This document shows positions 23,919 to 32,741 of a DNA stretch of 64,000 nucleotides, piece after piece. The stretch lies in assembly GCA_023432225.1 (NCBI GenBank), contig JAEYUW010000047.1, positions 124,001 through 188,000 of the forward strand, read 5' to 3'. The notes beneath the pieces were generated by a model. That model saw only the letters and a list, made by a program, of their open reading frames with translations. It was not told where the DNA came from and ran no database searches. Positions within the stretch are counted from its first letter, which is position 1, and each line of letters opens with the position of its first letter. The stretch is from Verrucomicrobiota bacterium (GTDB lineage Bacteria > Verrucomicrobiota > Verrucomicrobiia > Opitutales > Opitutaceae). Position numbers and translations under genes: made by a program.

Positions 23919-24818
23919 TTAACGGGGAAGAGTGTCGAGGAGAGGACGCAGCGCTTCGCGGGCCCCCGCGGAGAGCGGCATGAGCGGCGGGAACATGTCG
24001 GGTCCGCAGATGCCCTGCAAGGCCAACGCCGACTTCAGCACGGCGAGCGATTGGCCGAGCGTGCGGCCCTTGGCGTAGAGCGCGGTCGTGGCGTCGGCGT
24101 CGTGCTGGAGTTTCTCGGCGAGCGTCCAATCACCGGCGCGCGCGGCGGTGAAGAGACGAGCTGAAATGTCCGGTCGCAGATTGCCCGAACTCGGCACGAA
24201 GCCGCGGAAGCCCATTTTCATCGCGGCGGCGCTGTGTGCGGCGAAGCCCATGAACAGCGCGAAGTCGCTGCGCCCTGCGAAACGCTGCGCGAGCGCCTCG
24301 GCGCGGCCGGCGGTGTTTTCGGAGTCCTTTAAACCGATCACGTTCGGCCGCGCGGCGACGGCTTCGATCACGTCGAGGGGAATCGACATGCCGGTCGTCG
24401 GCGGGATGTTGTAGAGATAGAGCGGGCCCGGCGTCGCGTCGGCGAGTTGCGCGAAGTAGCTCTCCATCTCGGCCGGCTCGAGCTTGAAGTAGTTCGGCAG
24501 CATCGCGACGACGGCGTCGGCGCCCGCGCGCAGGTGTTCGCGGCCGAGGGCAACACTGTCGGCGAAGCAATTGTGCGCGATACACGCCAGCACGGGCACG
24601 CGGCGTGCGGTGACGCGCACGGCGATCTCCACGAAACGGCGACGCGCAGCCTCGGGGAGCGAGGCGACTTCGCCCGTGGTGCCCGCGATCAGCAGACCGC
24701 AACCCTGGCCGACGACGTGCGCCACGAGGCGCTCGGCAGCGGCTTCATCGAGACGTCCGTCCGCCGTGGCCGGAGTGACCAGCGGGACGATGACGCCTTC
24801 ATGCGAAACGTTTTTCAT
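23919..24818 (-). CDS. DHDPS/N-acetylneuraminate-lyase family class I aldolase
   Basis: 299 residues, cytoplasmic (beta/alpha)8 barrel. The pyruvate-binding motif LLIAGTTGEVASLP, the proton-relay Tyr in LYLYNIPPTTG and the Schiff-base Lys in NVIGLKDSENT are all present, so it should be an active aldolase acting through a pyruvate imine. Family members cleave or form dihydrodipicolinate, sialic acid, 2-keto-3-deoxy-gluconate and related keto-deoxy acids. Next to a tetronate kinase and PdxA2, cleavage of a C7 keto-deoxy diacid to pyruvate and a four-carbon aldehyde acid would explain the set. The start at 24818 is the ATG before VSHEGVIVPLVTPA; upstream in-frame sequence is REPIN. Confidence 0.9.
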   Translation of the reverse strand: MKNVSHEGVIVPLVTPATADGRLDEAAAERLVAHVVGQGCGLLIAGTTGEVASLPEAARRRFVEIAVRVTARRVPVLACIAHNCFADSVALGREHLRAGADAVVAMLPNYFKLEPAEMESYFAQLADATPGPLYLYNIPPTTGMSIPLDVIEAVAARPNVIGLKDSENTAGRAEALAQRFAGRSDFALFMGFAAHSAAAMKMGFRGFVPSSGNLRPDISARLFTAARAGDWTLAEKLQHDADATTALYAKGRTLGQSLAVLKSALALQGICGPDMFPPLMPLSAGAREALRPLLDTLPR

Positions 24819-24845
24819 ACGAGAGGGCTTGAGCGGCGTGGCGGC

Positions 24846-24922
24846 GTAGCGGAATTCGTGAGAATTTCGCCTCCACCTCTCGCGACGCCACGCAACGGCG
24901 AAAGCCTCACGGCTTCCGCTAC
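24846..24922. repeat. REPIN, GTAGCGGAAGCC family
   Basis: Arms GTAGCGGAATTCGTGAGAAT and, inverted, GGCGAAAGCCTCACGGCTTC followed by CGCTAC. It lies between the dehydrogenase and aldolase genes. Confidence 0.88.
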
Positions 24923-24951
24923 ACAGCAAAATGTCCGCGCTGAAGCATTCC

Positions 24952-24975
24952 CAGCCGTCTCACGACGGCTGCTAC
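24952..24975 (-). repeat. Single REP hairpin, GTAGCAGCCGTC
   Basis: Minus strand: GTAGCAGCCGTCGTGAGACG then GCTG. Stem CAGCCGTC/GACGGCTG with loop GTGA, and a GTAG foot. It is a solitary REP of another stem variety just downstream of the alcohol dehydrogenase stop. Confidence 0.8.
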
Positions 24976-25002
24976 GAATAAATGCAAGGGACGCGAACGA
25001 CT

Positions 25003-26163
25003 TCATGCGCAATAGGCGGCTTGGTAGATCGCGACGGCATCGTCGCGTGAAACGGGGCGCGGATTGTTTTTCAGCAAACGCGTGACGAGCAGGCCGGCTT
25101 CGGCGAGCTGCGGGAGTTTGGCACTCGGGATGTTGTGGCGCTCGAGGCCCATCGGGACGCGGCACGCGGCGAGGAGCGCGTGCAGGCGCTCGGGCAACTG
25201 GGCGGCGGTGCGCGAGTCGTTGCCGAGGTCGGGCGCGCCCAGCGCGCGGGCAAGCGCGGCGTGACGTTCGGGCAGCGCGGTGCAGTTGAACGCGACGACG
25301 TGCGGCAGCATCAACGCAATCGACAGGCCGTGCGGCAGGTGGTGTTCGCCGCCGAGCGGGTAGGCGAGAGCGTGCACGCCGTTCGTGTTTACCGGACCGA
25401 GGCACAGGCCACCGTAAAGGCTGCCGAGGGCAACCGCGGAGCGGGCTTCCATGTCGTGGCCGTTGGCGACGGCGCGCGGCAGGTGCTGCGCAATGAGGCG
25501 CACGCCTTCGAGTGCGTGCAGGTCCACGACAGGGTGAGCGGAGAGATTAGCGTAGGCCTCGAGGCAGTGCGCGAGCGCGTCGATGCCGGTCGTGGCCGTC
25601 AGCGCGGGCGGCAGCGAACGCATCAACTCGGGGTCGACGATCGCGACGTCGGGCACGAGGACGGGACTGATGACGGCTTTCTTGGCCTGCGCGGCTTCGT
25701 CGAGGAGCAGCGCGTTCGGAGAGACTTCACTGCCGGTGCCAGCGGTAGTCGGGACGCAAACGAGCGCGGTGCCGCGCGTGGTGACGAGGCCGTTGCCGAT
25801 GAATTGGCTGACCGGCTCGCTGCGGTCGTGCAGTGCGGCGGCGAGCTTGGCGACGTCGAGCACGCTGCCGCCGCCGAGCGCGTAGACGACGTCGGGTTGC
25901 GCGGCGTGCGTGCGACGGCGCAGATCCTCGCAGGACGTGATCGTCGGTTCCGCGGGCGGTTCGAAGAGAACCTCGGTCGCGATGCCGGCGTCGCGCAGGG
26001 TTTGCGCGAGCGATTGCGCGGGGGCGCTGAGCGCCGCGGTGCTGATGACGACGGCGCGGCGATGTTGGCCGCGAGAAAATTCGAGGGCCGCGTTCGCGGC
26101 GCAGCCGACGCCGAACGCGATACGCGCGGGCTGAAGCAGTGTGATCGGGCGCGGCGTGCTCAT
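25003..26163 (-). CDS. Iron-containing alcohol dehydrogenase family protein
   Basis: 386 residues, cytoplasmic, full length for the group III (FucO/YiaY type) family. N-terminal dinucleotide part: VYALGGGSVLDVAKLAA and CVPTTAGTGSEVSPNA. Metal-ligand region: VPDVAIVDPEL, GIDALAHCLEAYANL and LPHGLSIALMLPHVVAFN. These enzymes interconvert aldehydes and alcohols with NAD(P)H. First in the run of catabolic genes, it is a good candidate to reduce the aldehyde formed by the downstream aldolase, for example D-threuronate to D-threonate. The start is the ATG at 26163; an in-frame open stretch upstream has no recognisable homology. A 184-bp repeat-filled gap separates it from the aldolase gene. Confidence 0.9.
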   Translation of the reverse strand: MSTPRPITLLQPARIAFGVGCAANAALEFSRGQHRRAVVISTAALSAPAQSLAQTLRDAGIATEVLFEPPAEPTITSCEDLRRRTHAAQPDVVYALGGGSVLDVAKLAAALHDRSEPVSQFIGNGLVTTRGTALVCVPTTAGTGSEVSPNALLLDEAAQAKKAVISPVLVPDVAIVDPELMRSLPPALTATTGIDALAHCLEAYANLSAHPVVDLHALEGVRLIAQHLPRAVANGHDMEARSAVALGSLYGGLCLGPVNTNGVHALAYPLGGEHHLPHGLSIALMLPHVVAFNCTALPERHAALARALGAPDLGNDSRTAAQLPERLHALLAACRVPMGLERHNIPSAKLPQLAEAGLLVTRLLKNNPRPVSRDDAVAIYQAAYCA

Positions 26164-26666
26164 CTGGTGCGACGCACGCGCCGAGCGACGCGCGGTGCGC
26201 CGGTCGAGGCCGAACGGGTGGGGTGGGAACGAAGCATGGCAGACGAGGCCCGCTCCGATTTCGCGAAGCGTGCCCCGATATCCAGTGACGGTGATTTTTT
26301 CGATGGCAATGGCGGAACGTGTGCGCGCGGCGGGTGGAAAAATAGTTAGCTCGGAAGGGCTGGGTGAGTTGGGACGAGTCGGCGGATGGGCGGGTTGATC
26401 GCGTTAGTTGCTGAGTTCGTGCGGCTCGGGGCGGCGCGGGTGGCGGCAACCGCAAAACGGGCGGCGCAGAGGCGCTCGCGACCGCATTACGATTCCGAAA
26501 GAAATATTCCTGCCGCCGGGAGTAATTCCGGGAGCCATTCGGTAGGATGCTGCGTTCAGCGTCCGGTCTTCCGCCGGCTGCGGCACCTGTCTGGACAACG
26601 CGGACGAAATGGAGACGCTCTTCCGCACGTCACAGACGGTGTTGTCCACCCCTGTTGCTCCTCTCG
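26164..26666. promoter_or_regulatory. 503-bp divergent promoter region between two long operons
   Basis: The only gap between the minus-strand run (from 26163) and the plus-strand run (from 26667), so it must carry both promoters or regulator sites. The most AT-rich core is around 26488-26530 (CGATTCCGAAAGAAATATTC). An inverted pair TGGACAAC (26592-26599) and GTTGTCCA (26641-26648) lies just upstream of the plus-strand start and could be an operator or leader stem. No gene is evident; open frames here are shadows. Confidence 0.5.
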
Positions 26667-28190
26667 ATGTCACCCCGCCGCCTGTTGTTCGCCGCTCTCA
26701 CCGCCGTGTTCGCGCTTGGCGCCGCGCAGGGCGTGGAAACCGCCGATCCGATCGACCGTCACGTCACGAAATTCAACGCGATGGAAGACGAGCCGGTGAT
26801 CAACGCCGTGCCGAACGCCGAGTCGGCCGCGTGGCTGCGCGCGAACGTGCCGTCGTTCATCTGCTCGGATGCCGAGGTCGAGGAAATCTACTGGTTTCGC
26901 TGGTGGTCGCTGCGCAAGCACCTCAAGCGCGACACGGTGAGCGGACGCTGGGTGTTCACCGAGTTCATCACGAAGCCGCGGCCCGTCAGCAGCGCGCTGG
27001 GGCATCATTTGATGGAGATGCGGTGGATGCGGGATCAGGGTTTCGCGGACGATTACGTGCGTTATTGGCTTCACGGTAACAACAGCCGGCCGCGGGACCA
27101 TCTGCACAAATATTCGCAGTGGCTCGCGTATGCGCTGTGGCAGCGGATGCTCGTGACCGGCGATCGCGCGGGCACGCTCGCGCTGCTCGACGACCTCGTG
27201 GCGGATTATCACCGGTGGGAGGAAAAGCACCGCCGCGCGGACGGCCTTTTTTGGCAGCACGACGTGTGGGACGCGATGGAGGAGTCCATCAGCGGCGGTC
27301 GCAAAGTGAAGAACGTGCGCCCGACGATCAGCAGCTACATGTTTGGCAACGCCGTCGCGCTGGCCGAACTTGGGCGACTCGCGGGACGCGCGGAGGTCGT
27401 GCAGGAATTCAGCGCGAAGGCCGCGCACCTGCGTCCGCTCGTGCAGGAGACGCTGTGGGACGAGGAGCGGCAGTTTTTCACGTCGCGCACCGAGCAGCTC
27501 GAGCGCATCCCGGTGCGTGAGCAGATTGGCTTTATTCCGTGGTATTTCGGGCTGCCGGAGCCGGGCAAAGGTTACGAACGCGCGTGGAAGCAACTGCTCG
27601 ACGAGCAGGGCTTCAAGGCGCCGGCGGGCATCACGACGGCGGAGCGGCGCGATCCGACGTTCCGCACGCGCGGCATCCGCACCTGCGAATGGGACGGTGC
27701 GGTGTGGCCGTTCGCGACGTCGCAGACGCTGACCGGTCTCGCGCGCGTTCTGCGCGACTATCCGCAGGACGTGATCACGAAGCAGGACTACTTCGAGGCG
27801 TTCATGACTTACGTGCGCAGCCACCGTTTCGACGGGAAGCCCTACATCGGCGAATACCTCGACGAGAAAACGGGCGAGTGGATCATGGGCACGAATCCGC
27901 GCAGCCGTTACTACAACCACTCGACGTTCGCCGATCTGCTGATCGAGGGCGTGATTGGGCTGCGTCCGCGCGCGGACGACGTCGTGGAGATCGCGCCGTT
28001 GCTTCCGGCAGATGCCTGGACGTGGTTCCGCCTTGAGGGTGTGCGCTATCGCGGTCGCGAACTCGCGATCGAGTGGGATCGCGACGGCAGCCGCTTCGGC
28101 ATGCGCGGCCTGCGGCTCTTCGTAAATGGGAAACTCCTCGCGAGCGCGCCGGAGCTGACCAAGCTGACGGCCCAATTGCCGAACGAATGA
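26667..28190 (+). CDS. Secreted (alpha/alpha)6-barrel glycosidase, MGH1/GH63-like
   Basis: 507 residues with a signal peptide (MSPRRLLFAALTAVFALGAA). The mature part is a six-hairpin barrel: WFRWWSLRKHLKRD, LHKYSQWLAYALW, GLFWQHDVWDAMEESISGGR, VRPTISSYMFGNAVALAELG, IGFIPWYFGLPEPG, TCEWDGAVWPFATSQTLTGL and YYNHSTFADLLIEGVIGLRP. This arrangement fits mannosylglycerate-hydrolase-like (MGH1) and GH63/GH37-related exo-glycosidases. Carboxylates in DVWDAMEES and CEWDG are plausible catalytic residues. It is first in the plus-strand operon and ends in an ATGA overlap with the beta-helix gene. The frame is open from 26547, but the signal peptide fixes the ATG at 26667. Substrate unknown. Confidence 0.75.
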   Translation: MSPRRLLFAALTAVFALGAAQGVETADPIDRHVTKFNAMEDEPVINAVPNAESAAWLRANVPSFICSDAEVEEIYWFRWWSLRKHLKRDTVSGRWVFTEFITKPRPVSSALGHHLMEMRWMRDQGFADDYVRYWLHGNNSRPRDHLHKYSQWLAYALWQRMLVTGDRAGTLALLDDLVADYHRWEEKHRRADGLFWQHDVWDAMEESISGGRKVKNVRPTISSYMFGNAVALAELGRLAGRAEVVQEFSAKAAHLRPLVQETLWDEERQFFTSRTEQLERIPVREQIGFIPWYFGLPEPGKGYERAWKQLLDEQGFKAPAGITTAERRDPTFRTRGIRTCEWDGAVWPFATSQTLTGLARVLRDYPQDVITKQDYFEAFMTYVRSHRFDGKPYIGEYLDEKTGEWIMGTNPRSRYYNHSTFADLLIEGVIGLRPRADDVVEIAPLLPADAWTWFRLEGVRYRGRELAIEWDRDGSRFGMRGLRLFVNGKLLASAPELTKLTAQLPNE

Positions 28191-30946
28191 CGCAACGTTT
28201 TCGAATTTTCGCGCGTAGCCGCCGACGTGAGGAGGTGGGACGCGGAGCTTTGGGGACGCCGCGTCGTCACCTCGGCCGCTACGTGGTTGCGGCGCTGCTC
28301 GCGTTTTCGATGACCGTCGCGGTGTCCGCCGCAAATTCGCCGGTGCCGGTCCGGCTCGGTCGCGGCGGGGAACTGGTGCACGTCGCCGATGCGCGCGGCA
28401 ATCGCGTCCCGGATTTTTCGCATGCGGGCTACGCGGGTGGCGGCGTGCCGTTGCCGCTGTTGCCGACGCGCGTGCGCGTGGAGCCGGTGGACGGCGACGA
28501 TGGCGCGCGCATCCAAGGCGCGATCGACTACGTCTCGAGCCTTACACCCGATGCGAATGGATTCCGTGGAGCGGTGGAGTTGACCGCGGGACGCTTCGAC
28601 GTCGCAGGCCAGATCCGCCTTGCGACGAGTGGCGTGGTGCTGCGCGGCGCGGGCGACGCGGAGGGCGGCACGGTGATCGTGGCGACGGGGACGGATCGGC
28701 GTGCCTTGATCGAAGTTGCCGGCGTGGACCGCCGGCGCACGCTCGCGAAGCCGGTGGCGGTGACTGACGAATACGTGCCGGTGCGAGCGAATGTGCTCCG
28801 CGTGGCCGACGCCTCCGGGCTGGCCGTCGGACAACGCGTGATGATCGAGCGCGCGAGCACGATGGAGTGGATTCGCGCCCTCGGCCTCGATGTCGCGCCC
28901 GGGCGGCAAATTTTTCAATGGAAGCCCGGGCAGGTGAACGTGGTCTGGGAGCGCGTGATCACCGCGATCGACGGGCGCGCCCTCACGATCGACGTGCCGC
29001 TCACGACCGCGCTCGAAGCGAAGCTCGCGCCGGCGACGGTCACGCCGTTCGTGCAGGAAGGATATTTGGAGCAAGTGGGCATCGAGGACGTGCGCTGCGA
29101 GTCGAGTTTCGATCCGACCAATCCGCTGGACGAGCAGCACGCGTGGAACGCGATTGATCTCCACGCGGTGCGCGACGGCTGGGTGAGCCGCGTGACGGCG
29201 GTTCACTTCGCCGGCTCGGCCGTGCAGGTCGGCGCGAAGGTGGCGCGGGTGACCATCGCCGACTGTCGCTCCCTGGCGCCGGTGTCCGAGCTCGCGGGTT
29301 ATCGGCGGCTGGCGTTTCACGTGCGTGGACAACAGGTGCTCGTGCTGCGCTGCTTCTCCGAGCAAGGCCGGAACGATTTCGTCGCCGGACACAGTGCGAC
29401 CGGACCGATCGCGTTCGTGGACTGTGTCGCGCGCGAGACGAGCGGCTTCAGTGGCTCGATCGCGCCGTGGGCGAGCGGATTGTTGTTCGACAACGTGTCG
29501 ATCGATGGCGGGGCGCTGCGCCTGGACAATCTCGAGATCTTCAACCAGGGCGTTGGCTGGGCGGCGGCGAATTCGATGCTGTGGGCCTGCGATGCGAGCA
29601 CGGTGGTGTGCCGGACGCCGCCGGGGGCCACGAATTGGGCGCATGCGGTGTGGGGGCAATTCGTCGGTGACGGGCGCTGGAGCTCGGTGACGGAATTTGC
29701 GGAGCCGCGGTCGCTGTATCGGGCGCAACTCGTGCAGCGTCGCGGCGAACAGAGCTTGGCTGCGCTGGAGCCGCAGCGGCGATTCGCCGGGGAGTTTGGT
29801 GTGTTTCCGACGTGGGAACAGGTGGCGGCGCAGCTGCCGCCCGCGAAACCGGGTGCGGAGACGCCCGAGCTGCGGCTCACGCTCGAATCGGGGCAATTGA
29901 AAATCGGCGGCAAGGCGCTCGCCGGAAAGCAGACAGAAGTGGCGTGGTGGCGCGGCCGCTTGGAGCCGTCGCGCGCGAAGGAGGTTGGTCCGTCGCTGAC
30001 GCGTTTCGTGCCCGGACGCGCCGGCACGGGACTCACGGACGAGATTCCCGCGATCGCGAAGGGCATGGTGCAGCGCGGCGAGGTCGTGCTGCGGCAGCAT
30101 TACGGCCTGTGGTATGACCGCCGGCGCGACGATCATCAGCTGATCCGTCGTCCGGACGCGGAAGTGTGGCCGCCGTTTTTCGAGCAGCCGTTTTTGCGGA
30201 GCGGGCAGGGGAAGGCCTGGGACGGACTCAGCCGCTACGATCTCACGCGCTACAATCCGTGGTATTTCGGCCGCCTGAAGGCCTTCGCCGTCGAGGCGCG
30301 CCGGCACGGGCTCGTGCTCGTGAACGAAATGTATTTTCAGCACAACATCATCGAGTCGGCCGCGCACTGGGTTGATTGTCCGTGGCGTCCGGTGAACAAC
30401 ATCAACCAAACCGGTTTCACCGAGCCGCCGCCGTTCGACGGCGACACGATCAAGATGGCGAATGAGTTCTACGACGTGAGCCATCCCGTGCGGCGAGGCC
30501 TGCACCGCGCATACATCCGGCAGTGTCTGGCGAATCTCGCGGACGAGCCGAATGTGATCCACACGCTCACGGCGGAGAACAGCGGACCGCTTCACTTCAT
30601 GCAGTTCTGGCTCGACGTGATCGCCGAGTGGGAGCGCGAGACCGGTAAGCATCCGCTGATCGCGCTCAGTGCGCCGAAGGACGTGCAAGACGCCATCCTC
30701 GCCGATCCGGCGCGCGCGGCGACTGTCGACGTGATCGATCTCACGTATTGGTTCCGCACGGCGTCGGGCGACGAGTTCGCGCCGAAAGGCGGCCAGCAAC
30801 TCGCGCCGCGGCAGGAGCTGCGCAAGTGGAAAGGCTGCCGCCCGAGCGCGGCGTCGATTGCGACGATGGCGGCGGAGTATCGCGCGAAGTTCCCGGACAA
30901 GGCCGTGATCAGCGGGCTGCCGGAAGCGGGGGACGTGCAGCCATGA
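28187..30946 (+). CDS. Secreted beta-helix protein with C-terminal glycosidase-like domain
   Basis: 919 residues from ATG 28187, overlapping the previous stop by 4 bp. The signal-type core VAALLAFSMTVAVSA is preceded by a long Arg-rich n-region that a degenerate REPIN (28215-28282) encodes. Residues about 45-480 look like a right-handed beta-helix of pectate-lyase type (VVLRGAGDAEGGTVIVATG, CESSFDPTNP, LDNLEIFNQGVG). The C-terminal part reads like a TIM-barrel-type module (HYGLWYDRRRDDHQ, GLVLVNEMYFQHNI, EPNVIHTLTAENSGPLHF); I associate this pairing with DUF6298-type proteins. Enzymatic activity is not established. In this operon a role in pectin backbone or side-chain cleavage is likely. Confidence 0.65.
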   Translation: MTQRFRIFARSRRREEVGRGALGTPRRHLGRYVVAALLAFSMTVAVSAANSPVPVRLGRGGELVHVADARGNRVPDFSHAGYAGGGVPLPLLPTRVRVEPVDGDDGARIQGAIDYVSSLTPDANGFRGAVELTAGRFDVAGQIRLATSGVVLRGAGDAEGGTVIVATGTDRRALIEVAGVDRRRTLAKPVAVTDEYVPVRANVLRVADASGLAVGQRVMIERASTMEWIRALGLDVAPGRQIFQWKPGQVNVVWERVITAIDGRALTIDVPLTTALEAKLAPATVTPFVQEGYLEQVGIEDVRCESSFDPTNPLDEQHAWNAIDLHAVRDGWVSRVTAVHFAGSAVQVGAKVARVTIADCRSLAPVSELAGYRRLAFHVRGQQVLVLRCFSEQGRNDFVAGHSATGPIAFVDCVARETSGFSGSIAPWASGLLFDNVSIDGGALRLDNLEIFNQGVGWAAANSMLWACDASTVVCRTPPGATNWAHAVWGQFVGDGRWSSVTEFAEPRSLYRAQLVQRRGEQSLAALEPQRRFAGEFGVFPTWEQVAAQLPPAKPGAETPELRLTLESGQLKIGGKALAGKQTEVAWWRGRLEPSRAKEVGPSLTRFVPGRAGTGLTDEIPAIAKGMVQRGEVVLRQHYGLWYDRRRDDHQLIRRPDAEVWPPFFEQPFLRSGQGKAWDGLSRYDLTRYNPWYFGRLKAFAVEARRHGLVLVNEMYFQHNIIESAAHWVDCPWRPVNNINQTGFTEPPPFDGDTIKMANEFYDVSHPVRRGLHRAYIRQCLANLADEPNVIHTLTAENSGPLHFMQFWLDVIAEWERETGKHPLIALSAPKDVQDAILADPARAATVDVIDLTYWFRTASGDEFAPKGGQQLAPRQELRKWKGCRPSAASIATMAAEYRAKFPDKAVISGLPEAGDVQP
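28215..28282. repeat. Degenerate REPIN in signal-peptide codons (GTAGCCGCC family)
   Basis: Left arm GTAGCCGCCGACGTGAGGAG, right arm (inverted) ending CACCTCGGCCGCTAC. Feet and GTGA loops are recognisable but the stems are eroded. It covers codons 10-32 of the beta-helix gene. Confidence 0.65.
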
Positions 30947-30972
30947 GGATCGTTCGCCGAAAGTTTCGCCGG

Positions 30973-31034
30973 GTAGCGGAAGCCGGGAGGCTTTTGCGAG
31001 CGCACCGCGGCGAAATTCTTACGAATTCCGCTAC
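30973..31034. repeat. REPIN, GTAGCGGAAGCC family
   Basis: Arms GTAGCGGAAGCCGGGAGGCT and, inverted, GGCGAAATTCTTACGAATTC followed by CGCTAC, just after the beta-helix gene stop. Confidence 0.88.
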
Positions 31035-31072
31035 GACGTGCGCACATTGCGGTCATCACGTGCGCTGCACGT

Positions 31073-31092
31073 CGCCGGTGTGAACACCGGCG
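31073..31092. repeat. Perfect 8-bp hairpin before the DUF5060-type gene
   Basis: CGCCGGTG, loop TGAA, CACCGGCG. There is no T-run after it, so it is not a classical terminator. It may be an REP-like relic or a leader structure 35 bp upstream of the next start codon. Confidence 0.5.
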
Positions 31093-31127
31093 AGAACCTT
31101 GGATCTCACTGCCTTACCCTTTCCCCA

Positions 31128-32741
31128 ATGAAACCGATCCGTTCGCTAGTCATCGCTTTTGCCGTCCTGCTGGTCGGCGCGCTGTCGTCGTTCGCGGCGA
31201 CGCCTGCCGCCGTCGAGAAGTGGGGTGTGTTCGAACTCGAGCTCAAAGGCCCGATTGACGGCAATCCGTTTGTCGATGTCCGCTTCAGCGCGGTGCTCAC
31301 CAACGGCGCGACGACGCTCGAGGTGCCCGGCTTCTACGATGGCGACGGCGTCTACAAGATCCGCTTCATGCCGAGTGCGGTCGGCGAGTGGCGTTACGAG
31401 ACGAAGAGCAACCGTTGGCCGCTGACGGGGAAACTCGGCGCCTTCGTTGCCGCGGCGCCGTCGAAGGGCAACCACGGGCCGGTGCGCGTGGCGAACACGT
31501 TCCACTTTGCCTACGCCGACGGCACGCCGTTCAAGCAAATCGGCACCACGATCTACAACTGGACGGACACGCCCGACGCCGTGCAGGAGGAGACGCTGCG
31601 CACGCTGGCCGCCGCGCCGTTCAACAAGGTTCGCATGCTGCTCACGCCGCAGCCGACGCCCTACCAAAAATCGTTCGCGCCGCCGCGCTGGCCGTTCGTG
31701 GGCACGCCGCCGCACAACTGGGATTTCACGCGCTTCAATCCGGATTATTTCCGTCACGTCGAGAAGCGCATCGCGCAGCTGCGCGATCTTGGCGTCGAGG
31801 CGGACGTGATTCTGTTCAATCCTTACGGCAAGTTCGGCTTCGAGACGATGGATGCGGCGGCGGACGAGCGTTTCGTGCGCTACGTGGTCGCGCGGCTCGG
31901 CGCCTATCGCAACATCTGGTGGTCGCTCGCCAACGAATACGATTTCCTCCGCACGAAGACCGAGGACGACTGGGACCGCATCGGCGAGCTGGTGCAGGCC
32001 TGTGATCCCTTCGGTCACCTGCGCTCGATCCACAACGGCTCGTTACTCTACGACAATCGCAAGGCTTGGGTCACGCACGCGTCGATCCAGAACGGCGCAG
32101 CGGTCGAGGAGCCCGGTCGCGCGGAGATGTATCGCGGCGTGTGGCGCAAGCCGGTGGTTTACGACGAAGTCAAATACGAGGGCCGCAGCCCGTATCGCTG
32201 GGGCGATCTCAGCGGCGAGGAGATGGTGCACCGCTTCTGGTGCGGCACGGTCGCCGGCACCTATGTCGGTCACGGCGACTACTTCCTCGAAAACGAGGAC
32301 ACCTGGACGTCCTTCGGCGGCACGTTGAAGGGCCAGAGCGCGCCGCGGCTGGCGTTCCTGCGCCAGATTCTCGAAGACGGTCCGCCACAGGGACTCGATC
32401 CGATCGACAAGTGGCAGGACCCGAACACCGGCGGCGTGCATGCGACCTATTACCTGACGTATTTCGGCCGCGCGCAGCCGACGGAGTGGGCGTTCAAACT
32501 CTACAAGAACGGCGTCGAGGACGGCCAACGCTACGTCGTCGACGTGATCGACACGTGGGCCATGACGATCACGCCCGTCGAGGGCGAGTTCGTGACCAAG
32601 AAACTCGACGGCTACCACTTCGCTGACGCGCAGGGCCGCACGGTGAAATTGCCCGGCAAACCCGGCATGGCGGTGCGCGTGCGCCGCGTCGGTGCGGACG
32701 GCCAGCCGGTGAAACTCGAACTGCAACTTGAAGGAACATGA
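31128..32741 (+). CDS. Secreted GH-A clan glycosidase with DUF5060/DUF4038/DUF5605 architecture
   Basis: 537 residues with a signal peptide (MKPIRSLVIAFAVLLVGALS). An N-terminal jelly-roll of DUF5060 type (EKWGVFELELKGPIDGNPFV, GDGVYKIRFMPSAVGEWRYE) precedes a TIM barrel (GTPFKQIGTTIYNWT, FNKVRMLLTPQPTPYQKSF, VEADVILFNPYG) with the acid/base pair in WWSLANEYDFL and the likely nucleophile in VVYDEVKYEGRSPYRWGDL. A C-terminal beta domain of DUF5605 type ends it. The barrel is related to DUF4038, the family that includes the RG-II apiosidases (GH140). The specific activity is not assigned. Stop and next start overlap by 4 bp. The start is the ATG with the clear signal peptide. Confidence 0.8.
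   Translation: MKPIRSLVIAFAVLLVGALSSFAATPAAVEKWGVFELELKGPIDGNPFVDVRFSAVLTNGATTLEVPGFYDGDGVYKIRFMPSAVGEWRYETKSNRWPLTGKLGAFVAAAPSKGNHGPVRVANTFHFAYADGTPFKQIGTTIYNWTDTPDAVQEETLRTLAAAPFNKVRMLLTPQPTPYQKSFAPPRWPFVGTPPHNWDFTRFNPDYFRHVEKRIAQLRDLGVEADVILFNPYGKFGFETMDAAADERFVRYVVARLGAYRNIWWSLANEYDFLRTKTEDDWDRIGELVQACDPFGHLRSIHNGSLLYDNRKAWVTHASIQNGAAVEEPGRAEMYRGVWRKPVVYDEVKYEGRSPYRWGDLSGEEMVHRFWCGTVAGTYVGHGDYFLENEDTWTSFGGTLKGQSAPRLAFLRQILEDGPPQGLDPIDKWQDPNTGGVHATYYLTYFGRAQPTEWAFKLYKNGVEDGQRYVVDVIDTWAMTITPVEGEFVTKKLDGYHFADAQGRTVKLPGKPGMAVRVRRVGADGQPVKLELQLEGT

Noticed and set aside
26164..26380. In-frame open extension upstream of the iron alcohol dehydrogenase
   Set aside because: About 65 codons stay open (IAIEKITVTGYRGTLREIG), but there is no start with a ribosome site, no homology seen, and the family normally begins near the chosen ATG.
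31073..31092. Terminator after the beta-helix gene
   Set aside because: The hairpin is perfect but lacks a T-run on either strand.
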